Shown here piece by piece: positions 46,334 to 56,310 of a DNA stretch of 64,000 bases; within the stretch, counting starts at the first letter, position 1, and every line of letters begins with the position of its first letter. The stretch is from NCBI GenBank assembly GCA_016707705.1, contig JADJHD010000008.1:1-64000 (forward strand). The letters run 5' to 3'. The position numbers and the translations under genes are program-made. Source of the DNA: Bacteroidales bacterium. Lineage in GTDB: Bacteria; Bacteroidota; Bacteroidia; Bacteroidales; UBA4417. The notes under the pieces were generated by a model. The model worked only from the letters and a program-made list of their open reading frames with translations, was not told where the DNA came from and did no database searches.

Positions 46334-48217
46334 TTATTTTACAAGGGTGATCACCCCTCGCTTGAGTACTTTATCCTTATTGAGAAGGTTCCCGGATACA
46401 CTGAATTTCATGACCCAGGCATATACACCCATAGGGCATTCAGCTCCATTGAAAGAACCATCCCATCCATCATCGAAACTATCTGTTTCCCAGAGCAATT
46501 GCCCCCAGCGATTATAGACATAGAAATGATAATTATCTATTCCCTGAGTAGGGCCCTTAACCCTGAATTTGTCATTTTTCCCATCGAAATTAGGCGAAAA
46601 AGCAGAAGGCACAAATAAGTCAAGCAGAAGCACCTTGATAGTATCGTTCTGCTGGCAGCAATTGGTATCAATGATTGAAACATTGTAAAAACCTGGTTCT
46701 GAAACTACCAGTTTCTGTTCAGTTGAGCCGTCATCCCAGAGATAATACCTCATCAGTTCACCGGCATCCAGTTCAACAGCTGAACCAGGCAGGATGTACA
46801 TACTGTCGGGCAGCGGTGACCAGCTTTTGGGAGGAAGCGGGTTTATTTTGACTAGATAGCTTGAGGTAAAACTTCGGCTCTGGTAATATTCCAGTACCTG
46901 TATAGTGTAATCTCCCGGAGCGGAAAATATGTGAGAAGGCTGTATTCTGTTGTCAATGTTATTGGCGCCAGTAGTTGCATCCCCGAAATTCCATTCAATA
47001 GAATCGATATTAGCAGTATTATTCAGGTAGAACTGAGTATCGTCATAAAGACATTTGGTATCGTAATTCACCTGATGAATATCGAAATAGCTCTGAATTA
47101 AATTAGGCAGACCAAGCAACGATTTATTTCCATTCAGATCATAGCCATCCTCTATGTAATTACAGGCTGTATCCGGACGGTTGGGATTCTGAATAATCCC
47201 AAGAAATGCATAATTGTATCTGGCAACATAGATCTTACCATCAGTAGCCAATTGCAAGGCTGTCATATTCTTTGAAAGTTTATTCAACAGAACAGGAGCC
47301 GAACCACTTATAAGATCGTATTGGTAAAGATTATTGGAAGCGTTTGTAGAAGGATTGACTGTTGAGAAATACAACTTTTTGCAGTCTGGTGAAAACTCTA
47401 CTCCATATGGGCTGTATATGTCAGGTGAAGCAATAGTTATCGCATTTGAAACCTGGCCGGTGGAATTGTCAAAGTCAAATACCTCGATAGTTTTTGCCCC
47501 CATCACAGCCATGGCCAGCTTTTTACCATCGGGAGACAGTTTCATATATCCAACCATATTTCTTGCAGCCAGAGTTCCGGTTTGAATCTGGCCGACACTG
47601 CTAACTACTGGCAAACTGTCAACTCCAGCAGTTGTCACTTTGTAGGCATAGAATGAACCATTATTCCAACCATGAGCCAGCACCCAGTAGTCCTTACCAT
47701 TTGCATGCTTAACACCTGTTAGCTTTTCAGGGGTTTCATCCTGTAACCTTTTTACTTTCAGGGTATCAGTGCCACTAACCTTAGTTATATCAATCTCAGA
47801 AAAGTTCAATCCCTTAGTACCTATTGGAGCAGGATATAGTAAATCAGTAGTAAATATGTAATAACGCCCAAGACCATCAGGGTTTGGGACAATTAGCGAC
47901 GACTGGGTTGCACCTAGGTCGCCATCAAGTGTTGTTGAAAGAGGAAAAGAGTTATTATTAAAGAGCTTCATCCCGTCAGTGTAAAGGATAAGGTTTCCAT
48001 TTTCATCCGATATTGAAGCGCAGCCTTTACCAAAGTTCAGTGTTGAAGGAAGTACACTTTTTGTAACATTTTCACCCTGGAACTTCAATTGAATATTTGA
48101 GTAGAAACACCAGGTCTCTCCTTCCTTTGGCGGTTTGTAAGAGCATTCATTAACCTGGGAAAACACAGGATTCCAGATGAATACAAGAAGCAATGAAGTA
48201 AAGAGTAATTTTCGCAT
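46334..48217 (-). CDS. T9SS type B protein with propeller and PKD domain
   Basis: The protein has 627 residues from ATG 48217. The signal peptide is LLFTSLLLVFIWNPVFSQ. Residues ~30-390 form a WD40-like beta-propeller (GYMKLSPDGKKLAMAVMGAK, GVEFSPDCKKLYFSTVNP). A PKD domain follows (SIEWNFGDATTGANN ... SHIFSAPGDYTIQVLEY). The C-terminus (PSAFSPNFDGKNDKFRVKG ... YVYNRWGQLLWE) is the gliding-motility-associated type B T9SS sorting domain. It heads no clear operon but sits downstream, on the same strand, of the tandem PKD proteins. Confidence 0.88.
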   Translation of the reverse strand: MRKLLFTSLLLVFIWNPVFSQVNECSYKPPKEGETWCFYSNIQLKFQGENVTKSVLPSTLNFGKGCASISDENGNLILYTDGMKLFNNNSFPLSTTLDGDLGATQSSLIVPNPDGLGRYYIFTTDLLYPAPIGTKGLNFSEIDITKVSGTDTLKVKRLQDETPEKLTGVKHANGKDYWVLAHGWNNGSFYAYKVTTAGVDSLPVVSSVGQIQTGTLAARNMVGYMKLSPDGKKLAMAVMGAKTIEVFDFDNSTGQVSNAITIASPDIYSPYGVEFSPDCKKLYFSTVNPSTNASNNLYQYDLISGSAPVLLNKLSKNMTALQLATDGKIYVARYNYAFLGIIQNPNRPDTACNYIEDGYDLNGNKSLLGLPNLIQSYFDIHQVNYDTKCLYDDTQFYLNNTANIDSIEWNFGDATTGANNIDNRIQPSHIFSAPGDYTIQVLEYYQSRSFTSSYLVKINPLPPKSWSPLPDSMYILPGSAVELDAGELMRYYLWDDGSTEQKLVVSEPGFYNVSIIDTNCCQQNDTIKVLLLDLFVPSAFSPNFDGKNDKFRVKGPTQGIDNYHFYVYNRWGQLLWETDSFDDGWDGSFNGAECPMGVYAWVMKFSVSGNLLNKDKVLKRGVITLVK

Positions 48218-48262
48218 TCCTAATTTTTCTGACAACTTTAGCTGATTCCCGGGAGGCCTTTC

Positions 48263-49120
48263 CTATTCATATTTTACCAGTCGTATTACCTTGCAAATAT
48301 TATCATTTGACACTTTCAGAAGATAAACCCCGGCAGCTGCAGATTCTATATTGATTTCCGTTTCCGCATATCCATTTAACGATTCAGGAAGTTCTTTATT
48401 TTGAAGTAGTTTCCCCTGAATATCAAATATCTCAAGTTTCAATGGTTGTCCGGGAGATTCATACCGACAAGAATATATACCCTTTCCCGGGTTTGGAAAA
48501 ACGAACAATTTTAAAGAAGCTCCGGGTTCCTCAATAGAATAGGAACATTCGCCATAGGTAAACATAATGGTAATTGAAGCTGAATTTTCACAACCCGTCA
48601 ACGAATTAACTACATCTACTGAATACGATAGAATATCAAATGCAATTCCTGTTGTAGCAGTTTGGATATCCGGACTGGTTGCACCATTTGACCATAGATA
48701 GGAGCCATTGGGGCTGGCAGCACTGAGTGTAAGTGTATCAAAAACACAGGCAAGAATCGTATCGGTTCCGAAAACATGAGCTCCTGTAGGGATGAGATTG
48801 ATCACAGGCAGAGGATTGACCTGAACAGTTACATCACCTTCGAATTGTGTAAAGCCATCATCAACAACAAGATGGTAGGTAGACGTTTGAGCCGGGGTTA
48901 CAGTTGGTTCTATTGCTGTAGATTGAAATCCGCCGGGCCCGGTCCATGTATAGGTATAATTCCCTGAACCGCCCTCAGAAAGGGGCATCAGCATAGTAGA
49001 TTCACCGACGCAAATTGGGGAGTTGACAGCCTGTGGATGAACCATCAAAGGCCCTCCGGATATTGTAACCAAAACGGTTGATGAACCAGAACATCCGTTT
49101 GCATCTGTGACAGTAAGCAT
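48263..49120 (-). CDS. C-terminal fragment of frameshifted PKD/T9SS protein
   Basis: This frame encodes the last ~285 residues of a protein whose front part lies in another frame at 49002-51467. The frame joins near 49130-49140, where STTNFMLTVTDANGC should follow the upstream STMTK. It contains two Ig/SprB-like repeats (CVGESTMLMPLSEGGSGNYT) and ends in a type A T9SS sorting domain (VFPNPGKGIYSCRYESPG). Read as one gene with the upstream fragment it spans 48263-51467 (~1065 residues). Confidence 0.75.
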   Translation of the reverse strand: MLTVTDANGCSGSSTVLVTISGGPLMVHPQAVNSPICVGESTMLMPLSEGGSGNYTYTWTGPGGFQSTAIEPTVTPAQTSTYHLVVDDGFTQFEGDVTVQVNPLPVINLIPTGAHVFGTDTILACVFDTLTLSAASPNGSYLWSNGATSPDIQTATTGIAFDILSYSVDVVNSLTGCENSASITIMFTYGECSYSIEEPGASLKLFVFPNPGKGIYSCRYESPGQPLKLEIFDIQGKLLQNKELPESLNGYAETEINIESAAAGVYLLKVSNDNICKVIRLVKYE

Positions 49121-51467
49121 AAAATTGGTGGTACTGCTTGGTCATGGTGCTGAACTGAGTCGGAGATGCAACCAGATTTGAAGGACTCCATTGATAGGTA
49201 AGTGGTGGTGAAGGAGAACTTCCGCTTCCGGTTAGCAGTGTTGTAGTCCCGAATGGAATGGTTTGATCCAGGCCTGCATTGGATGTGGGATCAGGAAGAA
49301 CTGTTATTGTTATATCCTTCGAGAAAGTGCTGAAACCATCATCAATAACCAGGTAATAAGTGGTTGTAACGTAAGGCTGCACTGTAATATCTTCAAGTGT
49401 GGATGTGAATCCGGCAGGTTCAGATGTCCAGCTATAGAGATAGGTTCCTGAGCCTCCTCCTACCTGAGCATTGATTATAGTTGAAGATCCAAGGCAGACT
49501 GCCAGAGGTGAGGCTGAAAGCTGAGCGCCTAGTGGCCCACCGATAATGGTGACTGTAATTATGTCAGAATGCTGGCAACCATTCTCAAGATCAGTGACCG
49601 TCAGTGTAAAATCTGTTGTTTCATTGAGAATGGCCGTTGTCGGATTGGCAACATTTGGATCCACTAGCAATGCAACAGGTTCCCAATGATAGGAAAAGCT
49701 ACCACTACCACCTGATGCGCTTCCTGTAAGCGATGTACTCAGTCCAAAGGGAATTGTTTTATCATTTCCGGCATTGGCAATTGGGGAGGGTGAAATAGTG
49801 ACAGGCTTGAATACATTTCCGACACAGCCATTATTCGAAACAACCCGGAGATGAACACTATAGGTACCTAAATCGTCAAATGCATAGGCTGGATTCTGAA
49901 CATTTGATGTATCGCCAAAAAGTCCAAAGTCCCAATGCCAGGAGGTTGCATATCCTCCCGGGATTTGAGTTTCATCAGTAAACACTGTTGTAGAACCTGA
50001 ACAGGTATTCTCAAATGAAAAGTTAACTTCAGGGTTTCGGAGGACTACCACTTCCAGATTTGATGAGCCTTCAGTCAAATACCACCAGGTATTGATCATA
50101 TTCTCATTCTGGCTGGTCCAGGAATGGCAACCCGAGACAGTCACACTGGTTGGGTAGATACATCCATTTAAATCGTTTACAGTGCCTCCGGGAAGATTGG
50201 AATCATCCCAGAAAATCGGCAATTTGGTTGAAAATGTTGGTGAGGGGCGAATAATATTCACCATAAGACCGGAGGCATTATCTTCAACATCCCATAATGG
50301 AAGGTTCGTCAATCCATTAAGGTAGTCAACATCAATGGTGATGCTGGTCCCACTTTGGACTGGGTTCCCATTTCCATCGAGGCCGTTCCAGGTAATGGTA
50401 TCCCAGATATCGCAGGCAGCAGAACCATTTACCGGACCATTCAGAACAACATCCTCTGATCCTGATCCTGCCGGAGCTATATCAAGGTTAAGCGTCAGTG
50501 ATCCGGGCTTGTTTACCCTCGCAAGAATATCTATAGATCCATTGCAGTTTGAATGACTGCTAACCTCACATATTTGTCCAAATTCACCGGTTGGAAAAAC
50601 ATTTAAATCAGGATTATTCAGGAATATCTTATACTGAGGAAGGTCTGCACCCGGCCAGGTATCACTTGACATACGGTCGTTCTGCCAATTATTGGTATTT
50701 GAAACGCCCCATTGATTGCAATAGGTTGTATAGGTACCCCCATTCCACTCATTCATGTTCAACTGCGTGACAATTCCGTCATCAGAGTACACATATAATT
50801 TGGCAGGATAGGATTTAACGAGGTCACCGCTGGCATCATCCGACAATTGCCATGCTTTGCTCCAGAGACGGCCATTAATTATTGAGGTCCCCTGAACAAC
50901 ACTGAAATCGAAGAAGAGCATATCCTGACCTGAAAATGTACCACCGGTCTGATATCGAGCAAACTCAATGTAGTAATTACCTACTTTGGTTGGAGTCAGG
51001 ATTTTAGGCTCATATCCGGTTGGATTAACAGTTCCGATCTTGGGTCCGTTGAAAGCCTGATCCCAACTTGCAATGTATCCAGCTCCGCTTGCCGGAACCT
51101 GAGCCATAGTATAACCGGCTACAATAATACCATTTGGATCTTTAATCTGGTAGAAGATAGTATTGTCACCATCGTTCAATCCAAAATATATTTTCTCAGT
51201 TGCAGTATCAGCAATGTAAATATTGAGTCTGTATTTCTCTGCACAGTTGACTGTTGCAAATGGCGTTCTGTGCGCAGAGCCGGTCGTCTGGTCGAACATC
51301 AGCCTGGTCCTTCTGTTTGCAGTTGTGGCAGGATTGGTGGGCTCGAGTTGTTTTGTGCCCTCGCTATGAAGAGGCTGCAGTGTTCCGAAAATCGAAAGTA
51401 AAATCAATAGAACCGTAATTTTAACCGGTTCCAGTATATGTTGAAGAAATAGGATCGCCTGTTTCAT
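49002..51467 (-). CDS. N-terminal part of frameshifted PKD/T9SS protein
   Basis: The frame has 821 codons, but the last ~40 (from about 49135) are out of frame and carry no family sequence. The signal peptide region is ITVLLILLSIFGTLQ. Residues ~60-470 are an unrecognised N-terminal domain (YRLNIYIADTATEKIYFGLN ...). A PKD domain is clear at TSWHWDFGLFGDTSNVQNPA. SprB-type repeats follow (AGNDKTIPFGLSTSLTGSAS, CLGSSTIINAQVGGGSGTYL). The C-terminal continuation is in the 48263-49120 frame. The PKD-to-C-terminus part is nearly parallel to that of the neighbouring gene at 51681-54446. Confidence 0.78.
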   Translation of the reverse strand: MKQAILFLQHILEPVKITVLLILLSIFGTLQPLHSEGTKQLEPTNPATTANRRTRLMFDQTTGSAHRTPFATVNCAEKYRLNIYIADTATEKIYFGLNDGDNTIFYQIKDPNGIIVAGYTMAQVPASGAGYIASWDQAFNGPKIGTVNPTGYEPKILTPTKVGNYYIEFARYQTGGTFSGQDMLFFDFSVVQGTSIINGRLWSKAWQLSDDASGDLVKSYPAKLYVYSDDGIVTQLNMNEWNGGTYTTYCNQWGVSNTNNWQNDRMSSDTWPGADLPQYKIFLNNPDLNVFPTGEFGQICEVSSHSNCNGSIDILARVNKPGSLTLNLDIAPAGSGSEDVVLNGPVNGSAACDIWDTITWNGLDGNGNPVQSGTSITIDVDYLNGLTNLPLWDVEDNASGLMVNIIRPSPTFSTKLPIFWDDSNLPGGTVNDLNGCIYPTSVTVSGCHSWTSQNENMINTWWYLTEGSSNLEVVVLRNPEVNFSFENTCSGSTTVFTDETQIPGGYATSWHWDFGLFGDTSNVQNPAYAFDDLGTYSVHLRVVSNNGCVGNVFKPVTISPSPIANAGNDKTIPFGLSTSLTGSASGGSGSFSYHWEPVALLVDPNVANPTTAILNETTDFTLTVTDLENGCQHSDIITVTIIGGPLGAQLSASPLAVCLGSSTIINAQVGGGSGTYLYSWTSEPAGFTSTLEDITVQPYVTTTYYLVIDDGFSTFSKDITITVLPDPTSNAGLDQTIPFGTTTLLTGSGSSPSPPLTYQWSPSNLVASPTQFSTMTKQYHQFYAYCHRCKRMFWFINRFGYNIRRAFDGSSTGCQLPNLRR

Positions 51468-51680
51468 ATGTATTAGGGGTGATCTTTCTCAGCAATTCAT
51501 CAGTGATTTCAAAAGAAGGTCTAAAAGTATTAAATCTTTTAATGTCACTGCGGAACTACGAACTGTCCACAATTGCACAGTTCGTCCCCCTTCTGTTAAT
51601 TTTAATTATTACTTACTAATTCTCAGCTGCCTAAGTGCTAACTGCAATTATTTATGAGGTCAATTAATTCAATAATTCAC

Positions 51681-54446
51681 CTAGTACTTAATGATTTTTA
51701 CAACCCTATTAAACTCATCAGCAGATATCCTGAGGAAGTATACTCCATCTGGCTCGTTTGTCAGATCGATTTCAAGATGCTGCTTCCCGCTTCCATTAAT
51801 TTCCAAATCTCTGATTCTGCGGCCCTGTGTGTCGAATATCTCAATAGCAGCATTCCTCTTGTCCAGGTTAAGCCAGCAGGAGAAATTACCTGTTCCCGGA
51901 TTAGGATATACAACGATCTCAGCATCATCTTTATTTTCACCGATGCCATAACTACATTCTCCATAGGTATAAAGAATGGTTAAGGAAGCCGAGTTCTCAC
52001 ATCCTGTCAGGGTATTAACTACTTCAACGGAATACGACAACATATCAAAGGCAATACCTGTAGTTGTTGATTGAATTTCAGGGGTTATAGCTCCGTTGGA
52101 CCAAAGATAATTGGCATTAGGATTTGCAGCATTCAGAGTTAGGGTATCGAAAACACATGCCATGATGGTATCACTGCTTAATGCATGAGCCCCTTCAGGA
52201 ATCAGGTTGATGTAAGGAAGCGGATTAACCACAACCGTCACATCTCCCTCGTTTTGAGTGAAGCCGTCACCAATAACCAAATGGTAAGTTGTTGTTGCAG
52301 CTGGTGACACGGTTGGATCATTTTCATGAGTCGAGAATCCTCCGGGGCCTGTCCATGTGAGTGAATAATTCCCTGAACCACCTTCCGACAATGGATGCAG
52401 AACAGTGGATTCCCCCTTGCAAAGTGGAGAATGAACTGCCATTGGATGAACCATTAGCGGACCTCCGGCAATTGTCACAAGAACGTCATCAGAGGTTATA
52501 CAACCATGACCATCAGTTACTGTGAGTGTGTAATTCGTAGTACTTGAGAGAAGTGCTGTTTGAGTTGAGCTCTGGGTAGGATTTACTACCAGTGAAGCAG
52601 GGCTCCAGAAATAACTCAAAGGAGGTGCACCTGCTGTAGTATAACCATTTAGAGTAGTATAGGTACCAAAAGGAATGGTCTGGGGTGCACCTGCAACAAC
52701 AATTGGGTTGGTATAAACAGTAATTGTTATTGATTGTTGCATGGAATTGAAACCATCGTTGATCGTAAGTGTATACGTTGTTGTAACAGCGGGCTGTACT
52801 GTGATATCTTCAAGAGTGGAAGTAAAACCTCCCGGAGTCGAAGCCCAGGAATAGGTATAGTTTCCGGAACCGCCACCTGCCTGGGCATTGATTACGGTAG
52901 TTCCTCCCTGACAGATTGCATCTGGTTGAGCAGATAGTTGTACTCCAACTGGGCCACCTGTAATAGTAACAGTCATTACATCTGTATTCTGACATGCATT
53001 CCCTGCATCAGTCACTGTTAATGTAAAGTCAGTTGTTTGTGATAGGAGATTGGTTGAGGGATTCAAGACATTAGGATCAACGAGTAAATTCGCTGGTTCC
53101 CAATGATAGGAATAGCTCCCGCTGCCTCCGGATGCCGAACCTGATAAGGTGGTATTCGTTCCGTAGGCAATGGATTTGTCGTTACCGGCATTAGCAAGAG
53201 GTGAAGGATTAATCTCTACAGTCTTGACGATTTGTCCTGTGCAGCCATTATCAGAGGTCACTCTCAGTAAAACATCATACTGCCCGCCTTCAGGATAGAT
53301 GTATGAAGGGTTCTGGATATTTGAGGTATCACCCAGGTAAGCGAAATCCCAATGCCAGGATGTTGCAAATCCACCAGGGATAAGGCTGGCATCAGAAAAT
53401 AATGTTGCCAATCCGGAGCAATTATTATCAAAAGTGAAATTAGCTGCAGGTTTGGGATTTACAACCACAGAGGCAGATCCCGAAACAACACCATTACATA
53501 TCTCATTCGATACCTGAGATAATGCGTAGGTTGTGTTTACACCCGGATGAACTTTTACAGTATGCGGTGAGGTAACAATTGGAATGGTAACCGGATTAAG
53601 TCCGTTGGCTGTCATAATCACTGACCAGGGCGGATGATTCTGGCATGTAATTACCAGATCTGCACTATCCCCCTGACATATGGTTTCACCTCCGGAAATG
53701 GAAGCGGTAGGTTTCGGAAATACTCCTACTGTGGTAAAATTTGTATCTGCACTTGGCTGACCATTCACAGTAACAAACATTGAATAGACACCGCCCATAT
53801 TCATCTGCACATTATTTCGGATTGGGTTCTGAACCTGTGATGTCCATCCATCAGGGCCAGTCCAGTGGTAAACGGCATTATTCATATTGGCTGCAGTGAG
53901 ATGAAGAGTTTCACCTACACAAAGCGGACCGTCATTATTGGCAGCCGGTGGAAGAATTGTACAGTCTGTCTTTCCCTGACCGCCTGTCTGGCTGAAAATA
54001 ATGTTGCAGGGCAGATTGGAGAAATTTGTAATGACAAGGATATAGTACTTTCCTGTAACAGCATTGGCAATATCCACTACCTCACTGGCATTAGGTGAAT
54101 AGCTGCAATCAACCACCTTGTTACTGGTCAACTGACCACAAGCATTTTGCGAATCAAATGGCCCCCATAAGCAGAAATCAATATCATGAGAAGGTTCACT
54201 ATGCATGGTTATCTGAATCATTCCGGGCAAAGCAATTTTCATGTAATACCAGGCAGGATTGGGAGTAGTTGACAAACAAGAATAATAGGGTCCTGATTGT
54301 GCACTCGGAGTTCCTGTCCCGGCAGGAAAACTGTAGGAAGTACCGGTACAGAAAGGCAAAGCCCCTTCGCACATATTATTCCCTACCTGAGCCTGGGATT
54401 CAATGAATAAAAAAACTACTGTCAATACCAGAATAAATCTCTTCAT
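51681..54446 (-). CDS. PKD/T9SS type A surface protein
   Basis: The protein has 921 residues. The signal peptide is FILVLTVVFLFIESQAQ. The N-terminal ~160 residues contain a CBM- or pre-peptidase-like beta-sandwich (NMCEGALPFCTGTSYSFPAG ... VTGKYYILVITNFS). A PKD domain follows (TSWHWDFAYLGDTSNIQNPS), then several SprB-like repeats (AGNDKSIAYGTNTTLSGSAS, CQGGTTVINAQAGGGSGNYT, CKGESTVLHPLSEGGSGNYS). The type A T9SS domain at the end begins VVYPNPGTGNFSCWLNLD. The gene is intact, unlike its downstream paralogue. A short secreted protein gene lies 12 bases upstream, so they are a two-gene unit. Confidence 0.88.
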   Translation of the reverse strand: MKRFILVLTVVFLFIESQAQVGNNMCEGALPFCTGTSYSFPAGTGTPSAQSGPYYSCLSTTPNPAWYYMKIALPGMIQITMHSEPSHDIDFCLWGPFDSQNACGQLTSNKVVDCSYSPNASEVVDIANAVTGKYYILVITNFSNLPCNIIFSQTGGQGKTDCTILPPAANNDGPLCVGETLHLTAANMNNAVYHWTGPDGWTSQVQNPIRNNVQMNMGGVYSMFVTVNGQPSADTNFTTVGVFPKPTASISGGETICQGDSADLVITCQNHPPWSVIMTANGLNPVTIPIVTSPHTVKVHPGVNTTYALSQVSNEICNGVVSGSASVVVNPKPAANFTFDNNCSGLATLFSDASLIPGGFATSWHWDFAYLGDTSNIQNPSYIYPEGGQYDVLLRVTSDNGCTGQIVKTVEINPSPLANAGNDKSIAYGTNTTLSGSASGGSGSYSYHWEPANLLVDPNVLNPSTNLLSQTTDFTLTVTDAGNACQNTDVMTVTITGGPVGVQLSAQPDAICQGGTTVINAQAGGGSGNYTYSWASTPGGFTSTLEDITVQPAVTTTYTLTINDGFNSMQQSITITVYTNPIVVAGAPQTIPFGTYTTLNGYTTAGAPPLSYFWSPASLVVNPTQSSTQTALLSSTTNYTLTVTDGHGCITSDDVLVTIAGGPLMVHPMAVHSPLCKGESTVLHPLSEGGSGNYSLTWTGPGGFSTHENDPTVSPAATTTYHLVIGDGFTQNEGDVTVVVNPLPYINLIPEGAHALSSDTIMACVFDTLTLNAANPNANYLWSNGAITPEIQSTTTGIAFDMLSYSVEVVNTLTGCENSASLTILYTYGECSYGIGENKDDAEIVVYPNPGTGNFSCWLNLDKRNAAIEIFDTQGRRIRDLEINGSGKQHLEIDLTNEPDGVYFLRISADEFNRVVKIIKY

Positions 54447-54458
54447 ATTCTATCGTAT

Positions 54459-54881
54459 TTACTTGTACTTGTTGTACTTCTTAACCAATTCCTTTTTATC
54501 AGCTTCGGAGGTCTTCTCTCCCATCTCCTTTGATTGTACCAAATAGGCATCAAGTAGACTTACGACTACTGTTTTCTCCTCATCACGACTAACCCTGACA
54601 TCAAGATAATTGGCAGATATGTCTGTTTTATCAATCAGCACTTTCGAATCTGCAAACAACAGATCCAAAAAGTATGAGCGCTCGAAAAAGCCAGGTATAG
54701 ATTGCAAATCAATCCGGTAATAACTGTATGCGCCATCATTTGACAATAACGATACATTAGTCGCTATGGGTTTGCCGCCTCCATTATTCTGTTGCGAAAA
54801 CCCGTAAATCGGGAATAATGCTATAGCCATACAAATCAGACATATCTGAATGCTGGATTTAAAAACATTGAATCTCTTCAT
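54459..54881 (-). CDS. short secreted protein
   Basis: The protein has 140 residues from ATG 54881 (a GTG one codon upstream is possible). The signal peptide ends LFPIYGFSQ, followed by a Gly/Asn stretch (NNGGGKP). The remainder has mixed helix and strand character and a Lys-rich C-terminus (KKELVKKYNKYK). No family was recognised. Its stop lies 12 bases before the start of the 921-residue PKD protein, which suggests functional coupling. Confidence 0.65.
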   Translation of the reverse strand: MKRFNVFKSSIQICLICMAIALFPIYGFSQQNNGGGKPIATNVSLLSNDGAYSYYRIDLQSIPGFFERSYFLDLLFADSKVLIDKTDISANYLDVRVSRDEEKTVVVSLLDAYLVQSKEMGEKTSEADKKELVKKYNKYK

Positions 54882-55304
54882 CACAAATGGGAATTAATTC
54901 TGTTTATTTAGCAGCATACAATATTATCCCAATCCGCATCCTGAATAAAAATCAGGTCAGAAATCCGGGATAGAAATACCTGTATACTCTTAATGTAATA
55001 ATGTAAGTACGCCTGCTTGTCCCTGTCTTTATCAGGAGTTACTTTCAACAACAGTACTTTTAGGATGGGTTTCCGGCACTTTGTTAATACGTACAATACC
55101 TTCAATATGATGCAATTCTAATGAAAATATCAATATAAGCAGCATAAACGCCTCAATTAATTATCATTATATAATTTCCAATAAGGGTCATATTGATAGT
55201 ATATTGCTATGTACTAGAGTTACATATCAATAGTTCACTCTGTTAGCTGTTATATCAAGCCTTAATTTTATCTCATCAAAATTCAAACTAAACTCCCTAT
55301 CAAT

Positions 55305-55334
55305 AAAAAACCCGGTACTTAAGCAGCCCCGGGT
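55305..55334 (-). terminator. terminator of the giant PKD gene
   Basis: ACCCGG and CCGGGT form a stem around a 13-base loop, followed on the minus strand by six T. It lies ~200 bases after the giant gene's stop. Confidence 0.6.
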
Positions 55335-55355
55335 GAGAATTAATAGAAATGAAGG

Positions 55356-55506
55356 ACCCCGCCGCAAGCAGCGGGGTATCAGAATTCATCCGCAGGCTGG
55401 CGGACAGAAGCCAGAATTCAGAATAACAACCAAATTTTCAAATTCTGACTCCTGAATTCTGTATTCACCAAACAACTAAAATAAGAATATCTCGCAGCAA
55501 GCTGCG
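55356..55506. repeat. cluster of short palindromic elements
   Basis: Three short hairpins lie in the 650-base gap 54882-55536: ACCCCGC/GCGGGGT at 55356-55377, TCCGC/GCGGA near 55389-55404, and CGCAGC/GCTGCG at 55493-55506. Between them are GAATTC-rich words (CAGAATTCAG, CTGAATTCTG). They resemble REP/MITE-like intergenic elements. The rest of the gap (54882-55304) is AT-rich and shows no gene. Confidence 0.6.
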
Positions 55507-55536
55507 GGGAATTGAACCCATAAAGAGATTAAAAGA

Positions 55537-56310
55537 TCAGCGTATCAGCACGATATTTCCATAGACTTCCCCATGCATGCCTTCATGTTCGCCCACATCT
55601 TTATTATCCCAGATGGTACCATCGCGAAAGATGGCCTGTATCTTCCACACATACACATCCTGCTGCACGGGATGATCCTTGAAGGTACCGTCCCAGTATT
55701 CGGAAGGAGCGCCCTTGTCATCCAGCAGTTTTGACTCCCAGATGAGCATACCATGAGAGTTGTACACCTGGCATGAGTAGGAAGCGAGGTTAACGCCCAC
55801 AGGCTTCCAGAGCCTTGTCTGCTGCCATGTTCCACCCGGAGCAAAGGCATTGGGCACCCATAATCCCTTGAAGAGCATGTTGTACTGCATGGTTGCAGTA
55901 TCGGAACATCCATCCTCATTGAGAGTCACAAGGGTGATGGTGTAAGTACCGTCTTCAGCATAGGTGATAGTGGGTGACTGAGCCGGAGATATCTCTCCGT
56001 TGCCAAAATCCCAGTGGTATTCTGCTGCCCCGATGGAACCATCGGAGAACTGCAGCTGTCCCTGCACATTATCCACATTCTCGGTGTAGGAGAAAGCAGT
56101 GAGCGGCGAAGGACGGGTATGAACAACAGCCGAAAGGGTATCGGCACACTGGTTGGTATCTGAAGCGGTAAGACGGATGTAATAGGTCCCTGCCGAGTCA
56201 AGGTGAACTCGGGTCTGTCTCCTGCATGGTGCCGATAAAGCGGTCCAGGCTGTCCGATACCCTCCATCCCCATAAATAGAGCGGGGCGAGATACGGATCG
56301 GAATGGTCAA
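55537..56310 (-). CDS. giant PKD adhesin, C-terminal fragment with T9SS type B domain
   Basis: Real coding content starts near 56212, where the preceding frame ends. It encodes the last PKD repeats (EYHWDFGNGEISPAQSPTIT ... GTYTITLVTLNEDGC) and a type B T9SS sorting domain (VNLASYSCQVYNSHGMLIWE, KDHPVQQDVYVWKIQAIF). This is the 3' end of the giant gene. The joint with the next fragment lies at GACCCGAGTT (minus strand): removing one C of CCC restores QETDRVHLDSAGTYYIRL. Confidence 0.8.
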   Translation of the reverse strand: MTIPIRISPRSIYGDGGYRTAWTALSAPCRRQTRVHLDSAGTYYIRLTASDTNQCADTLSAVVHTRPSPLTAFSYTENVDNVQGQLQFSDGSIGAAEYHWDFGNGEISPAQSPTITYAEDGTYTITLVTLNEDGCSDTATMQYNMLFKGLWVPNAFAPGGTWQQTRLWKPVGVNLASYSCQVYNSHGMLIWESKLLDDKGAPSEYWDGTFKDHPVQQDVYVWKIQAIFRDGTIWDNKDVGEHEGMHGEVYGNIVLIR

